Source: Curtobacterium sp. MCJR17_055
Lineage (GTDB): Bacteria > Actinomycetota > Actinomycetes > Actinomycetales > Microbacteriaceae
Direction: 5' to 3'
Length of the DNA: 64,000 bases
NCBI RefSeq assembly: GCF_003224335.1
Contig: NZ_QKLF01000002.1
Coordinates: 659,179 to 723,178, forward strand
The position numbers and the translations under genes are program-made. Shown here one piece after another: positions 8,404 to 15,351 of the stretch; within the stretch, counting starts at the first letter, position 1, and every line of letters begins with the position of its first letter. Below the pieces are notes generated by a model. The model was not told the DNA's origin. It saw only the letters and a list, made by a program, of their open reading frames with translations, and made no database searches.

Positions 8404-9425
8404 CCAGGGTCGTCATCGTCGGCGCGACCGGGAACGTCGGGAGCGCACTGCTCCGACGGTTCCGGGACGCCGGCGCCGACCTGGTCGGGGTCGCCCGGCG
8501 ACTGCCCGACCTGCGGGCCGAGCCCTACGACGCCGCGCTCTGGCACACGGTCGACGTCGGCGCGGTCGACGCCGTGGACCGGCTGGTCGCCGTCTTCCGC
8601 GGCGCGGACGCCGTGGTGCACCTCGCCTGGGCGCTGCAGCCGACGCACGACATCCCGGCGCAGCACCGCACCGACGTCACCGGGACCGCGAACGTGCTCG
8701 CCGCCGTCGCCGCGGCCGGCGTGCCGCAGGTCGTCGTCGCCTCGTCCGTCGGCGCGTACCGCGGTGTGGACGTGGCCGGCAAGCGCACCCCGGTGGACGA
8801 GAGCTGGCCCGCCGACGGCATCCCGACCGCCACGTACTCCGTCCACAAGGCCGAGAACGAGCGCGCGATGGACGTGTTCGAGCGCGAGCACCCGGACGTG
8901 GTCGTCACGCGGATGCGCCCGGGGCTCGTCTTCCAGCGGGACGCCGCGGCCGAGATCCGCGGGCTGTTCCTCGGCCACCTCGTGCCGATGCGCGCCGTCC
9001 GGTTGCTGCGGTTCGCCGTGCTGCCCCTGCCGTACCCCTTCGTGTTCCAGGCCGTGCACGCCGACGACCTCGCTGACGCCTTCTGGCGCGCGATCGACCG
9101 GACGGCCGGCGGCGCGTTCAACGTCGCCGCCGCGCCCGTGCTCACTCCGCCGCGGATGGCCCGGGTGCTCGGGATGCTCGGCGCGGTCCGCGTGCCCCTG
9201 CGGCTCGTGCGCGCGTTCGTGACGCTGAGCTGGCGGCTGCGCCTGCAGCCGACCGACGCGGGCTGGGTGGACATCGCGGCCGGCGTGCCGATCATGCGGA
9301 CAGACCGTGCGCGTGAGGTGCTCGGCTGGGAGGCCCGGCACAGTGCCGAGGACGCCATGCGTGACCTGGTGGCCGGGTTCGCCGACGGGCACGGGGTGCC
9401 GGAGACGCCGCCGCTGCGCGGCTGA
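8400..9425 (+). CDS. NAD-dependent epimerase/dehydratase (extended SDR)
   Basis: A 341-residue extended short-chain dehydrogenase. The N-terminal nucleotide motif is VIVGATGNVGSA, the HLAW segment follows the third strand, and the catalytic pair is YSVHK. ASSVGAY supplies the serine. The start ATG overlaps the stop of the upstream dehydrogenase by 4 nt, which indicates an operon. The C-terminal part (FQAVHADDLADAFW, GAFNVAAAP) is the usual substrate-side domain. The substrate, a nucleotide sugar or another carbonyl compound, cannot be deduced. Two hairpins follow the stop. Confidence 0.88.
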   Translation: MTRVVIVGATGNVGSALLRRFRDAGADLVGVARRLPDLRAEPYDAALWHTVDVGAVDAVDRLVAVFRGADAVVHLAWALQPTHDIPAQHRTDVTGTANVLAAVAAAGVPQVVVASSVGAYRGVDVAGKRTPVDESWPADGIPTATYSVHKAENERAMDVFEREHPDVVVTRMRPGLVFQRDAAAEIRGLFLGHLVPMRAVRLLRFAVLPLPYPFVFQAVHADDLADAFWRAIDRTAGGAFNVAAAPVLTPPRMARVLGMLGAVRVPLRLVRAFVTLSWRLRLQPTDAGWVDIAAGVPIMRTDRAREVLGWEARHSAEDAMRDLVAGFADGHGVPETPPLRG

Positions 9426-9426
9426 G

Positions 9427-9444
9427 GTCCGCTGAAGAGCGGAC
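9427..9444 (+). terminator. Hairpin after epimerase gene
   Basis: GTCCGCT and AGCGGAC form a 7-bp stem with a 4-nt loop, starting 1 nt after the epimerase stop codon. Confidence 0.5.
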
Positions 9445-9475
9445 TGGTATGCCCCTCCGACGGGGGTGAGGATAC

Positions 9476-9502
9476 GAGGCAGTTGCGGTGTGCAACTGCC
9501 TC
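9476..9502 (+). terminator. Perfect 11-bp hairpin upstream of protease gene
   Basis: GAGGCAGTTGC and GCAACTGCCTC pair perfectly around a 5-nt loop. The hairpin ends 25 nt before the protease start, so it could end upstream transcription or form a 5' stem in the protease leader. Confidence 0.55.
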
Positions 9503-9527
9503 GTTCCCCATCGACGAAGGAGTCGAC

Positions 9528-10256
9528 ATGCACAAGTCCGTCACCGCCGCGGTAGCGGCCACCGTGATCGCCGCGGGACTGTTCACCGCAGCCCCGGCGT
9601 CGGCGCTCCCCGCGTCGACGAAGGTCGTCGGGGGCGAGCGGGCGCCGGCGACCTCGTCGGTCGTGCAGCTCGAGGCGTCGGGCGGCGACATCCCCGCCGG
9701 GTACGTCAGCACGTGCACGGGCGAACAGATCACGGCGTCGTGGGTCCTGACCGCCCGACACTGCATCGACGGCATCGGCGCGATGAACGTGTACCACTCG
9801 AACTCGACGGTGAACCGCGGGACCCCCGTGGCCGTGGACCGGGTGACCGCCGCGCCCGCCGGCGACATCGCGCTGGTGCACCTCCGGACCGCGTACGCGC
9901 TGTCCTCGTACACGCCGCTCGACCTCACCGCGACCGCGAAGTCGAGCGGGACCGGCACGATCCAGGGCTACGGCCTGCGTGCGGACGCCGTGCAGTCCGA
10001 CGGGCTGTACCAGGCGACCGTGTCCCTGACCGGGGCGAGCACCGACGCCTTCCGCGGTCGCGCGCAGCACGTCACAGGCGTCACGGGAGCGTCCAACCAC
10101 GGAGACTCCGGTGGACCGCTCATCGTCAACGGCAAGGTGGTCGGCGTGTGCTCGACGGGTGACAGCGCCGACCCGGGGGCGAACACGCGCGCCGGGTCGA
10201 ACTACGCCCTGCTCGCGCAGGCGTCCTCGTGGATCCGGAGCACGGCCGGCGTCTGA
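9528..10256 (+). CDS. Secreted trypsin-like serine protease (S1)
   Basis: A 242-residue exported protein. The signal peptide covers about residues 1-25 (AAPASA), followed by a short propeptide-like region and KVVGGERAP, which resembles the activation site IVGG. The catalytic triad is visible as His in LTARHC, Asp in GDIALVHL and Ser in HGDSGGPL. The His motif is usually TAAHC, so the Arg is unusual. One cysteine pair frames the histidine loop. The start is supported by GAAGGAG. It stands alone and follows a strong hairpin. The role is probably extracellular protein degradation. Confidence 0.92.
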   Translation: MHKSVTAAVAATVIAAGLFTAAPASALPASTKVVGGERAPATSSVVQLEASGGDIPAGYVSTCTGEQITASWVLTARHCIDGIGAMNVYHSNSTVNRGTPVAVDRVTAAPAGDIALVHLRTAYALSSYTPLDLTATAKSSGTGTIQGYGLRADAVQSDGLYQATVSLTGASTDAFRGRAQHVTGVTGASNHGDSGGPLIVNGKVVGVCSTGDSADPGANTRAGSNYALLAQASSWIRSTAGV

Positions 10257-10359
10257 ACCGCACGGATTCCGACCCGCACGGACACACGGGCGTCACGGTC
10301 CCCACCGACCGTGGCGCCCGTCGTCGTGCGGGGAGCGTGCGGTCAGGACGGACCGGCGG

Positions 10360-10953
10360 TCAGCGGGATGCGTCGTCCGTCCCCGGTGTGGGTGCCGCGG
10401 TCGCCGCCTGCTCGTACAGGCCGGTCGCCAGGTCGTTGAGGACCGCGTGCAGGTCACCGCGGTGCCGGGTGTCGACGGCGCGGAGCATCGCGACGTAGCG
10501 ACGGCGGTAGTCGCCGACGACCTCCTCGCCCGCAGGACGGAGGCGCAGCAGCGACCCACGACGGTCGTTCGGGTTCGGGGTCCGTTCGAGCAGACCGGCG
10601 GACGTCAGACGGTCGATCAGGTTCGTCACGGCGCCGGAGGTCAGGCCCAGGAACCCGGCGACCTCGGTCGGGGTGGAGTACCCGGTGTCACTGACGAGGA
10701 CCAGCGCGCGCAGGCCGCTCTCGTGCACGCCGGCACGGGCGCTCAACTGCCCGACGAGGCTCGCGTTCGCGCGGACGACCGCGTCGAACGCGGCCATCAG
10801 GTCGGTCGCGCCGTCCTCGTCCTGTCCCGTCACCACCTGGTCCCGCCCCTCGCTCGTTGCGGAAGAGTACCGGGCCGACACGACCGTGCCGGACGCCGTC
10901 GCGCCTCCCGTCCTGCCCTGGCCCCCGCTCTGGGGGCGAACTCGGGCTTCCAT
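10360..10953 (-). CDS. MarR family regulator next to TasA-like operon
   Basis: About 197 residues. The winged-helix region is clear (TEVAGFLGLTSGAVTNLIDR followed by LTSAGLLERTPNPNDRR), including the NPNDRR wing typical of MarR proteins. The N-terminal 45 residues are low-complexity, and the true start is uncertain: an ATG at 10953, a TTG at 10962 and a GTG at 10833 are all possible. It is divergent from the TasA-like gene at 11046, and an AT-rich palindrome lies between them over both predicted -10 elements. The arrangement suggests that it represses the surface-protein operon and itself. A second MarR gene occupies the mirror position at 15352. Confidence 0.85.
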   Translation of the reverse strand: MEARVRPQSGGQGRTGGATASGTVVSARYSSATSEGRDQVVTGQDEDGATDLMAAFDAVVRANASLVGQLSARAGVHESGLRALVLVSDTGYSTPTEVAGFLGLTSGAVTNLIDRLTSAGLLERTPNPNDRRGSLLRLRPAGEEVVGDYRRRYVAMLRAVDTRHRGDLHAVLNDLATGLYEQAATAAPTPGTDDASR

Positions 10954-10976
10954 CTGGCTCAACCGGTCATTATCTT
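10948..10976 (+). promoter_or_regulatory. Promoter of TasA-like operon A
   Basis: TTCCAT (10948-10953), a 17-nt spacer and TATCTT (10971-10976), reading towards the TasA-like gene. A leftward -10 (GATAAT, 10974-10969) for the MarR gene overlaps it. Confidence 0.45.
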
Positions 10977-10986
10977 AATCATCAAG
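10974..10986. promoter_or_regulatory. Candidate MarR operator
   Basis: CTTAATCATCAAG is a palindrome with one mismatch, in an AT-rich island between the divergent MarR and TasA-like genes. It covers the predicted -10 elements on both strands, as expected for autorepression. Confidence 0.5.
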
Positions 10987-11045
10987 CAATCACTCCTCCG
11001 AAAGATTGCACCCCCACACCGACTCACCGAACATCGAGGTACCCC

Positions 11046-11693
11046 GTGTCCAACCCGCTCCGCACCTCCCCGCTGAAGCGCCTCCGCTTCGCCCCCGTTG
11101 CGCTCCTCGCGGGCATCTTCGCCGCCGTGCTCCTGTCCCTCTCGCTCACCGGCACCCTCTCCGGGTTCGCCGCGAGCATCACGAACAGCAGCAACACCGC
11201 CGCCAGCGGCACGCTGATCATGCAGGAGCAGAACGCCAACGCGTCGGTCACCTGTCTCAGCACCGACGGCGGCTCGGTCTCCACCAACTCGGCGACCTGT
11301 TCGACCATCAACAAGTTCGGTGGCAGCACGACGATGACCCCGGGCAACACGGTCAACACCCCGATCACCATCAAGAACACGGGCACCGCCGCCGCGAACA
11401 CCTTCACGCTGACCCCGGGCGCGACCTGCACGCAGACGGCGAACGGCACGTCGAACGGCACCGCGACCGACCTCTGCGCGAAGATGAACCTCGTCATCAC
11501 CTCGGGCTCCACCACGGTCTTCTCCGGCACCCTCGCAAGCTTCAAGGGCGCCACCGCGATCTCGCTGCCCACCGCTCCCGCCGCCGGTGCGAGCGTCCCC
11601 TTCAACTTCGCCGTCACGCTCGACTCCTCGGCCGGCAACACCTACCAGGGCCTCGCCGCCTCGGTCCCGATGACCTGGACCTTCACGGCCTGA
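11046..11693 (+). CDS. TasA/camelysin-like surface protein A
   Basis: A 215-residue exported protein. A single hydrophobic segment at about residues 16-38 is followed by SGFAASITNSSNTAASG, the type of junction cut by SipW-class signal peptidases. The mature part is Thr/Ser/Asn-rich and has four cysteines (70, 85, 128 and 144). The end, SSAGNTYQGLAASVPMTWTF, matches the last strand of the TasA/camelysin fold (LNTYQG...F.F). TasA proteins form extracellular fibres; camelysin is listed as a peptidase family (M73), but no catalytic motif is visible here. The GTG at 11046 follows GAGGT. A signal peptidase gene lies downstream, with a strong hairpin in between. Confidence 0.75.
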   Translation: MSNPLRTSPLKRLRFAPVALLAGIFAAVLLSLSLTGTLSGFAASITNSSNTAASGTLIMQEQNANASVTCLSTDGGSVSTNSATCSTINKFGGSTTMTPGNTVNTPITIKNTGTAAANTFTLTPGATCTQTANGTSNGTATDLCAKMNLVITSGSTTVFSGTLASFKGATAISLPTAPAAGASVPFNFAVTLDSSAGNTYQGLAASVPMTWTFTA

Positions 11694-11710
11694 TCCGCCC
11701 CGCCCAGACC

Positions 11711-11749
11711 GGCGACGCTCGACCGACCCCCCTACGGTCGAGCGTCGCC
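11711..11749 (+). terminator. Perfect 15-bp hairpin between TasA-like and SipW-like genes
   Basis: GGCGACGCTCGACCG and CGGTCGAGCGTCGCC pair perfectly around a 9-nt loop, 17 nt after the TasA-like stop. It is probably a partial terminator that lowers expression of the peptidase relative to its substrate, or a full terminator if the peptidase has its own promoter. Confidence 0.7.
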
Positions 11750-11787
11750 ATCACCCGTGACCGACACCGACCAGGACGGAGCAGCAC

Positions 11788-12672
11788 ATGAGCCAGACCT
11801 CGGCCATCCCGCTCAGCGGGACACTGCCGCGGCCGCTCCTGCGCGGGCGGACGTTCAGCCGCTCCGAGTCCGTCCTGGCCTGGTCCGTCGCCGTCGTCGC
11901 CGCGGTCCTCCTGACCGCCGCGATGCTGTTCCTCACCAACGGCGGCCGCTGGTTCGTCGTCGAGACGCCGTCGATGGGTGAGACCGCCCCGGTCGGCACG
12001 CTCGTGCTCGACATGCCCGTGCAGGCCTCGTCGCTCCGCGTCGGCGACATCGTCTCGTACAGCGTCGCCGCGAACCCCGACGTCGTGTACACCCACCGGA
12101 TCATCGAGATCGACCCCGACGGCGGCATCCGCGCCCGGGGCGACGTGAACGGCGCCGCCGACCCGTGGACCCTGACCCAGGACGACCTGGTCGGCGCCCC
12201 GGTCCTGCTCGTCCCGCACCTGGGCTGGCTCTTCAAGGCCGCCCCGGTCCTCCTGGTCGGGACGCTCCTCATCTGGGGCCTGACCAGCGCCTTCACCGAC
12301 CGGGTCACCCGGAGCAGCCTGCGCATCGCCGGCGGCTCGCTCACGGTCTCGTACGCGGCCTTCCTGCTCAAGCCCTTCGTCAACGTCACGACGATCTCGA
12401 ACAGCACGTCCCCCGGCTCGGTCGAGGCGACCGTCGTCTCCTCCGGGATCTTCCCCGTCCGCGTCGACGCGGTCGGCGGCAACGCCGTGCACCTCGTCGA
12501 CGGCGAGGTGGGGCGGGTCACCATCACCGAGCTCAACCGGCACGGTCACTACCAGCTCGTGTCGAGCATCGACCTCGACCCGGCGGGCTGGGCACTGCTC
12601 GTCGCGGCCTGCCTGGTCCCGCTCGTCCTCTGCCTGGTGGTCGGACGCGTGCAGACGGTGCGGCCCTCGTGA
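11788..12672 (+). CDS. SipW-type signal peptidase I with C-terminal extracytoplasmic domain
   Basis: A 294-residue membrane protease of the S26B (ER/SipW) class. The catalytic Ser62 is in ETPSMGETAP, and His103 in VYTHRIIEI replaces the Lys of ordinary bacterial signal peptidases. RARGDVNGAADP supplies the conserved GDxN..D motif. Membrane segments are at about 29-50, 150-167 and 266-286. Residues 195-262 between the last two would be outside and begin FVNVTTISNSTSPGSVEATV, which resembles the start of mature TasA-type proteins. It probably processes the TasA-like protein upstream and the LamG-like protein downstream. Its stop overlaps the GTG of the next gene. Confidence 0.85.
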   Translation: MSQTSAIPLSGTLPRPLLRGRTFSRSESVLAWSVAVVAAVLLTAAMLFLTNGGRWFVVETPSMGETAPVGTLVLDMPVQASSLRVGDIVSYSVAANPDVVYTHRIIEIDPDGGIRARGDVNGAADPWTLTQDDLVGAPVLLVPHLGWLFKAAPVLLVGTLLIWGLTSAFTDRVTRSSLRIAGGSLTVSYAAFLLKPFVNVTTISNSTSPGSVEATVVSSGIFPVRVDAVGGNAVHLVDGEVGRVTITELNRHGHYQLVSSIDLDPAGWALLVAACLVPLVLCLVVGRVQTVRPS

Positions 12673-13529
12673 ACCCCGGTCGTCTCCGCGACGGCAAGGT
12701 CGTCGCGCTCCTGCTGGTCGTCGCACTCGCCGTCGTCCTCCTCGTCAACCAGTTCGCCCCGACCCGTTCGGGCTTCAGCGCGAAGGTGACGAACGGGTCG
12801 AACTCCGCCGGCACCGCGGCGTCGAACACCTGCACCGGTGCGGTCGGCTTCGACGCCACCGCCAGCAATGCCCTCTTCGCGTACAAGCTGACCGAGCCGT
12901 CCGGCTCGACGACCGCGGCCGACTTCTCCGGCAAGGGCGCGAACGGCACCTACCAGGGCGGGATGACCGCGAGCACCCCGAGCCCGATCGCCTGCCCCCG
13001 CGACCCCGGGACCGCGTGGCTCCTCGACGGAGCGTCCGACTTCCTCTCCACCCCCGCGGCGCAGCGGAACCCCGTGACCTTCAGCGAGGAGGTCTGGTTC
13101 CGCACCTCGGTGGCCGGCGGCCTGCTCATCGGCTTCGGTGGCAGCCAGGTCACCGTCTCCGGCCAGCACGACCGGCAGGTCTACCTCAACACGAACGGGC
13201 AGCTCGTCTTCGGCGCCTACAACGGGGCCACGCAGGTGGTGACCTCGCCGAAGTCCTACAACGACGGCGCGTGGCACCACGTCGTCTCGACGATGTCCGC
13301 CACGACCGGCATGCGGTTGTACGTCGACGGCGCGCTCGTCGCCTCGAACGCGAACTACACGGCGCCGGAGAACTACACCGGGTACTGGCGGATCGGGTAC
13401 GACACGATCTCCGGCTGGCCCGGAGCGCCGGCGAACCCGTACTTCACGGGTTCCATGCGGTTCGCTGCGGTCTACAACTCCGTGCTCACCGCGGCACAGG
13501 TGAGCAGCCACTACGCCGCCGGGCGCTGA
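12669..13529 (+). CDS. LamG/concanavalin-like surface protein with SipW-type leader
   Basis: A 286-residue protein starting at a GTG that overlaps the peptidase stop (GTGA), so translation is probably coupled. One membrane segment lies at residues 10-27. It is followed by SGFSAKVTNGSNSAGTA, close to the SGFAASITNSSNTAASG of the TasA-like protein. Residues 65-282 form a LamG-type jelly roll: FSEEVWFRTS, GAWHHVVSTM, GMRLYVDGALVASN and RFAAVYNSVLTAAQVSSHY are standard strands of this domain. LamG domains bind glycans or proteins. I infer that it is a second substrate of the signal peptidase and a surface adhesin or fibre accessory. Confidence 0.82.
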   Translation: MNPGRLRDGKVVALLLVVALAVVLLVNQFAPTRSGFSAKVTNGSNSAGTAASNTCTGAVGFDATASNALFAYKLTEPSGSTTAADFSGKGANGTYQGGMTASTPSPIACPRDPGTAWLLDGASDFLSTPAAQRNPVTFSEEVWFRTSVAGGLLIGFGGSQVTVSGQHDRQVYLNTNGQLVFGAYNGATQVVTSPKSYNDGAWHHVVSTMSATTGMRLYVDGALVASNANYTAPENYTGYWRIGYDTISGWPGAPANPYFTGSMRFAAVYNSVLTAAQVSSHYAAGR

Positions 13530-13548
13530 CGCTGACGCTGACGCTGAC
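13525..13548. repeat. Four tandem GCTGAC hexamers at a stop codon
   Basis: Four exact copies of GCTGAC begin inside the last codons of the LamG-like gene. In its reading frame they give a TGA every second codon, so the stop is repeated four times. Confidence 0.8.
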
Positions 13549-13586
13549 GCCGGGGTCGGCCGTGGACCGGCGTTCGACCGGGCTCG

Positions 13587-14591
13587 TCAGCGGGCGCAGG
13601 AGGTGCGGCCGAGTCCGAACAGCCGGATCGTGGTGATCCGCACGGTGGACGGCGACGTGGCCGTCCACGTGTCGGTGAGGTCGGTGCGCACGCTGATGGT
13701 CGACGTCTTCCAGACGAAGAAGTCCGACGCGCCGAGCGTGACGTCCCGCTCGCCCGCAGCGGTGTTGATCCCGCTCGCGGCCCCGTCGACCAGGACGGTG
13801 AAGTGTTCGGGTGCGACCCCGGAGTAGGTCCATCCCACGTCGACCGCGGCGTTGCCGACGTTCGTGCAGGTGAGCCCGGTCACCGGGGTGGCGACCGCGG
13901 TGGTGATCGAACTGGCCTCGGTGGTCGTGGTCGCTGCGAAGGCAGCGGCCGCTGCGGGTGCGGGCAGTGCGACCCCGACGACGGCACACACCGTCGCCGC
14001 GACCACGACGGCCCGGGCGCGGGCGCGGGGGCGGCGCGGACGTGCGGCACGGTGACGGCCGTGGCGCGGGAGCCGGTCGGTCGGGGCGTCGGTGCGGGTG
14101 CGCACGGCGGGCACCACGGCGAAGCCGGCGAGCACGACGATCCCGGCGGCCAGTGCGACGAGGGGCACGGTCCGGTGCTCCGCGGCCCAGACGACCGGGA
14201 GCCCGACGAACGGGACACGCAGGTAGCCGACCCCGACGACCGAGGACCGCGCGACGGCGGTCGAGTCCGCCTCCGGGTTCGCGTCGCCCTTCGTGACGAG
14301 CTCGCCGTGGGCGTCCACGTCGTGGAGGCGGTGCAGGCGCAGCACGCCGGCGTGGTCGGGGTCCGGGAAGAGCAGCACCTGACCCGCGCGGAGGTCGTGG
14401 GCCGGGACCGGCTTGCTCACGACGACGTCACCGGGCAGCAGGGTGGGCTGCATGGAGCCCGTCATCACGGTGGTGGTGTGCCACCCGAGTGCGAGCGGAG
14501 CGATGCCCCAGAACGCGACGCCCACGAGTGCCGCGATGACGCCACGAGCGGCGAGCACGACCGTGAACCGGAGCCACGACGACGAGCGCAT
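13587..14591 (-). CDS. SipW-type signal peptidase fused to an exported beta-sandwich domain
   Basis: A 334-residue protein. Residues 1-165 are an S26B signal peptidase: Ser46 in VMTGSMQPT, His87 in VLRLHRLHDV, the motif KGDANPEAD at 101-109, and membrane segments at about 10-35 and 142-162. A basic linker (Arg-rich, 163-193) leads to a second hydrophobic stretch at 194-217 ending in ALPAPAAAAAFAATTTTEAS, which looks like a complete signal peptide. The final 100 residues (TPVTGLTCTNVGNAAVDVGW and FTVLVDGAASG) resemble a fibronectin-III or similar beta domain. So one chain holds a protease and what looks like its substrate. AGGAGG precedes the ATG at 14591. An internal GTG near 14106 could also yield the second half separately. 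Confidence 0.8.
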   Translation of the reverse strand: MRSSSWLRFTVVLAARGVIAALVGVAFWGIAPLALGWHTTTVMTGSMQPTLLPGDVVVSKPVPAHDLRAGQVLLFPDPDHAGVLRLHRLHDVDAHGELVTKGDANPEADSTAVARSSVVGVGYLRVPFVGLPVVWAAEHRTVPLVALAAGIVVLAGFAVVPAVRTRTDAPTDRLPRHGRHRAARPRRPRARARAVVVAATVCAVVGVALPAPAAAAAFAATTTTEASSITTAVATPVTGLTCTNVGNAAVDVGWTYSGVAPEHFTVLVDGAASGINTAAGERDVTLGASDFFVWKTSTISVRTDLTDTWTATSPSTVRITTIRLFGLGRTSCAR

Positions 14592-14633
14592 GCCGATCCT
14601 CCTGTCCGGTGGGCGTGCGGTGGTGGGCAGGGA

Positions 14634-15236
14634 CTAGAGGTTCTGGGCTTCCCAGGTGAAGCCGAGGCTGGCGGTGGCGCCCATGAGGGTCGCGGGTGCG
14701 TCGGGGGAGACGGTGTACGTGATCTGGAAGGTCCGCGTCTCGGGCTTCGTGCCCGCGGTCTTCCACGTCCCGAGGCCGGACGCGTAGTCCTTCCGGGTCG
14801 ACACGAAGGACGCGAGCGAGCCGTCGTAGAGAGTGCCGTCGGTCCCGGTCGCCGCCGTGAACCCGTCGCAGGTGCCGTAGCCGCCGCCGGTGCCCTGCTT
14901 GACCTGCAGGGTCACGGACGAGGCCAGGGCCTTGGTCTGGGTGACGTCCTTCGCGTACATGCGGACGGCGCTCGGCAGGCTGCCGCTCGAGGTCACCGCG
15001 ATGCAGTTCGTGCCGGTGGACCCGGGCTTCAGGTTCGACGCGGAGAACAGCGCGCCGTTCGAGGCGTCGTTCGTCAACGCGACCGTGCCCATCGACCAGT
15101 TGTCGGCACCGTCGGACGAGGTCGCCGAGAAGGCCGAGTAGCTCGCCGTGGAGACGGCGACGCCGGCGGCGAGCAGCGCGGCGGGGATCACGGCGAAGGT
15201 GCCGAAGCGAGCGAGGGTGCGGGTAGGGCGACGCAT
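14634..15236 (-). CDS. TasA/camelysin-like surface protein B
   Basis: A 200-residue exported protein. A basic start (MRRPTRTLAR) and one hydrophobic segment (11-30) precede ASYSAFSATSSDGADNWSMG, the SipW-type cleavage region seen in TasA-family proteins. The mature part has two cysteines (78 and 123) and a family-like core with GALFSASNLKPGS. The end, MGATASLGFTWEAQ, corresponds to the last TasA strand. It is 42 nt upstream of the fused signal peptidase gene and transcribed with it. A GTG at 15263 is a possible longer start, but it would overlap the operator. It is divergent from a MarR gene across two tandem palindromes. Confidence 0.75.
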   Translation of the reverse strand: MRRPTRTLARFGTFAVIPAALLAAGVAVSTASYSAFSATSSDGADNWSMGTVALTNDASNGALFSASNLKPGSTGTNCIAVTSSGSLPSAVRMYAKDVTQTKALASSVTLQVKQGTGGGYGTCDGFTAATGTDGTLYDGSLASFVSTRKDYASGLGTWKTAGTKPETRTFQITYTVSPDAPATLMGATASLGFTWEAQNL

Positions 15237-15262
15237 TTCCGGGTTCCATCCTGATCGTGTCA

Positions 15263-15308
15263 CCTCGATTTTCGAGGCATCTACGACTGTACGCCTCGAT
15301 TTTCGAGT
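15263..15308. promoter_or_regulatory. Two tandem MarR-type operators, 31 bp apart
   Basis: CCTCGATTTTCGAGG (15263-15277, perfect 6-bp arms around TTT) and CCTCGATTTTCGAGT (15294-15308, one mismatch). The centres are 31 bp apart, about three helical turns, in the spacer between the TasA-like B gene and the MarR gene. Strong candidates for the binding sites of that MarR protein. Confidence 0.7.
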
Positions 15309-15339
15309 TTGTCAATCTCCGTGATGAACGGATGTCGAC

Positions 15340-15345
15340 TAGGGT
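15340..15345 (+). promoter_or_regulatory. -10 element (TAGGGT) before MarR gene
   Basis: TAGGGT ends 6 nt before the GTG at 15352, and no ribosome binding site is visible, which suggests a leaderless transcript. Confidence 0.4.
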
Positions 15346-15351
15346 CGCCTT

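Noticed and set aside
13486..13989. Minus-strand frame containing SVSVSVSARR
   Set aside because: The repeat residues come from the GCTGAC tandem repeat; the rest is a shadow of the fused signal peptidase gene.
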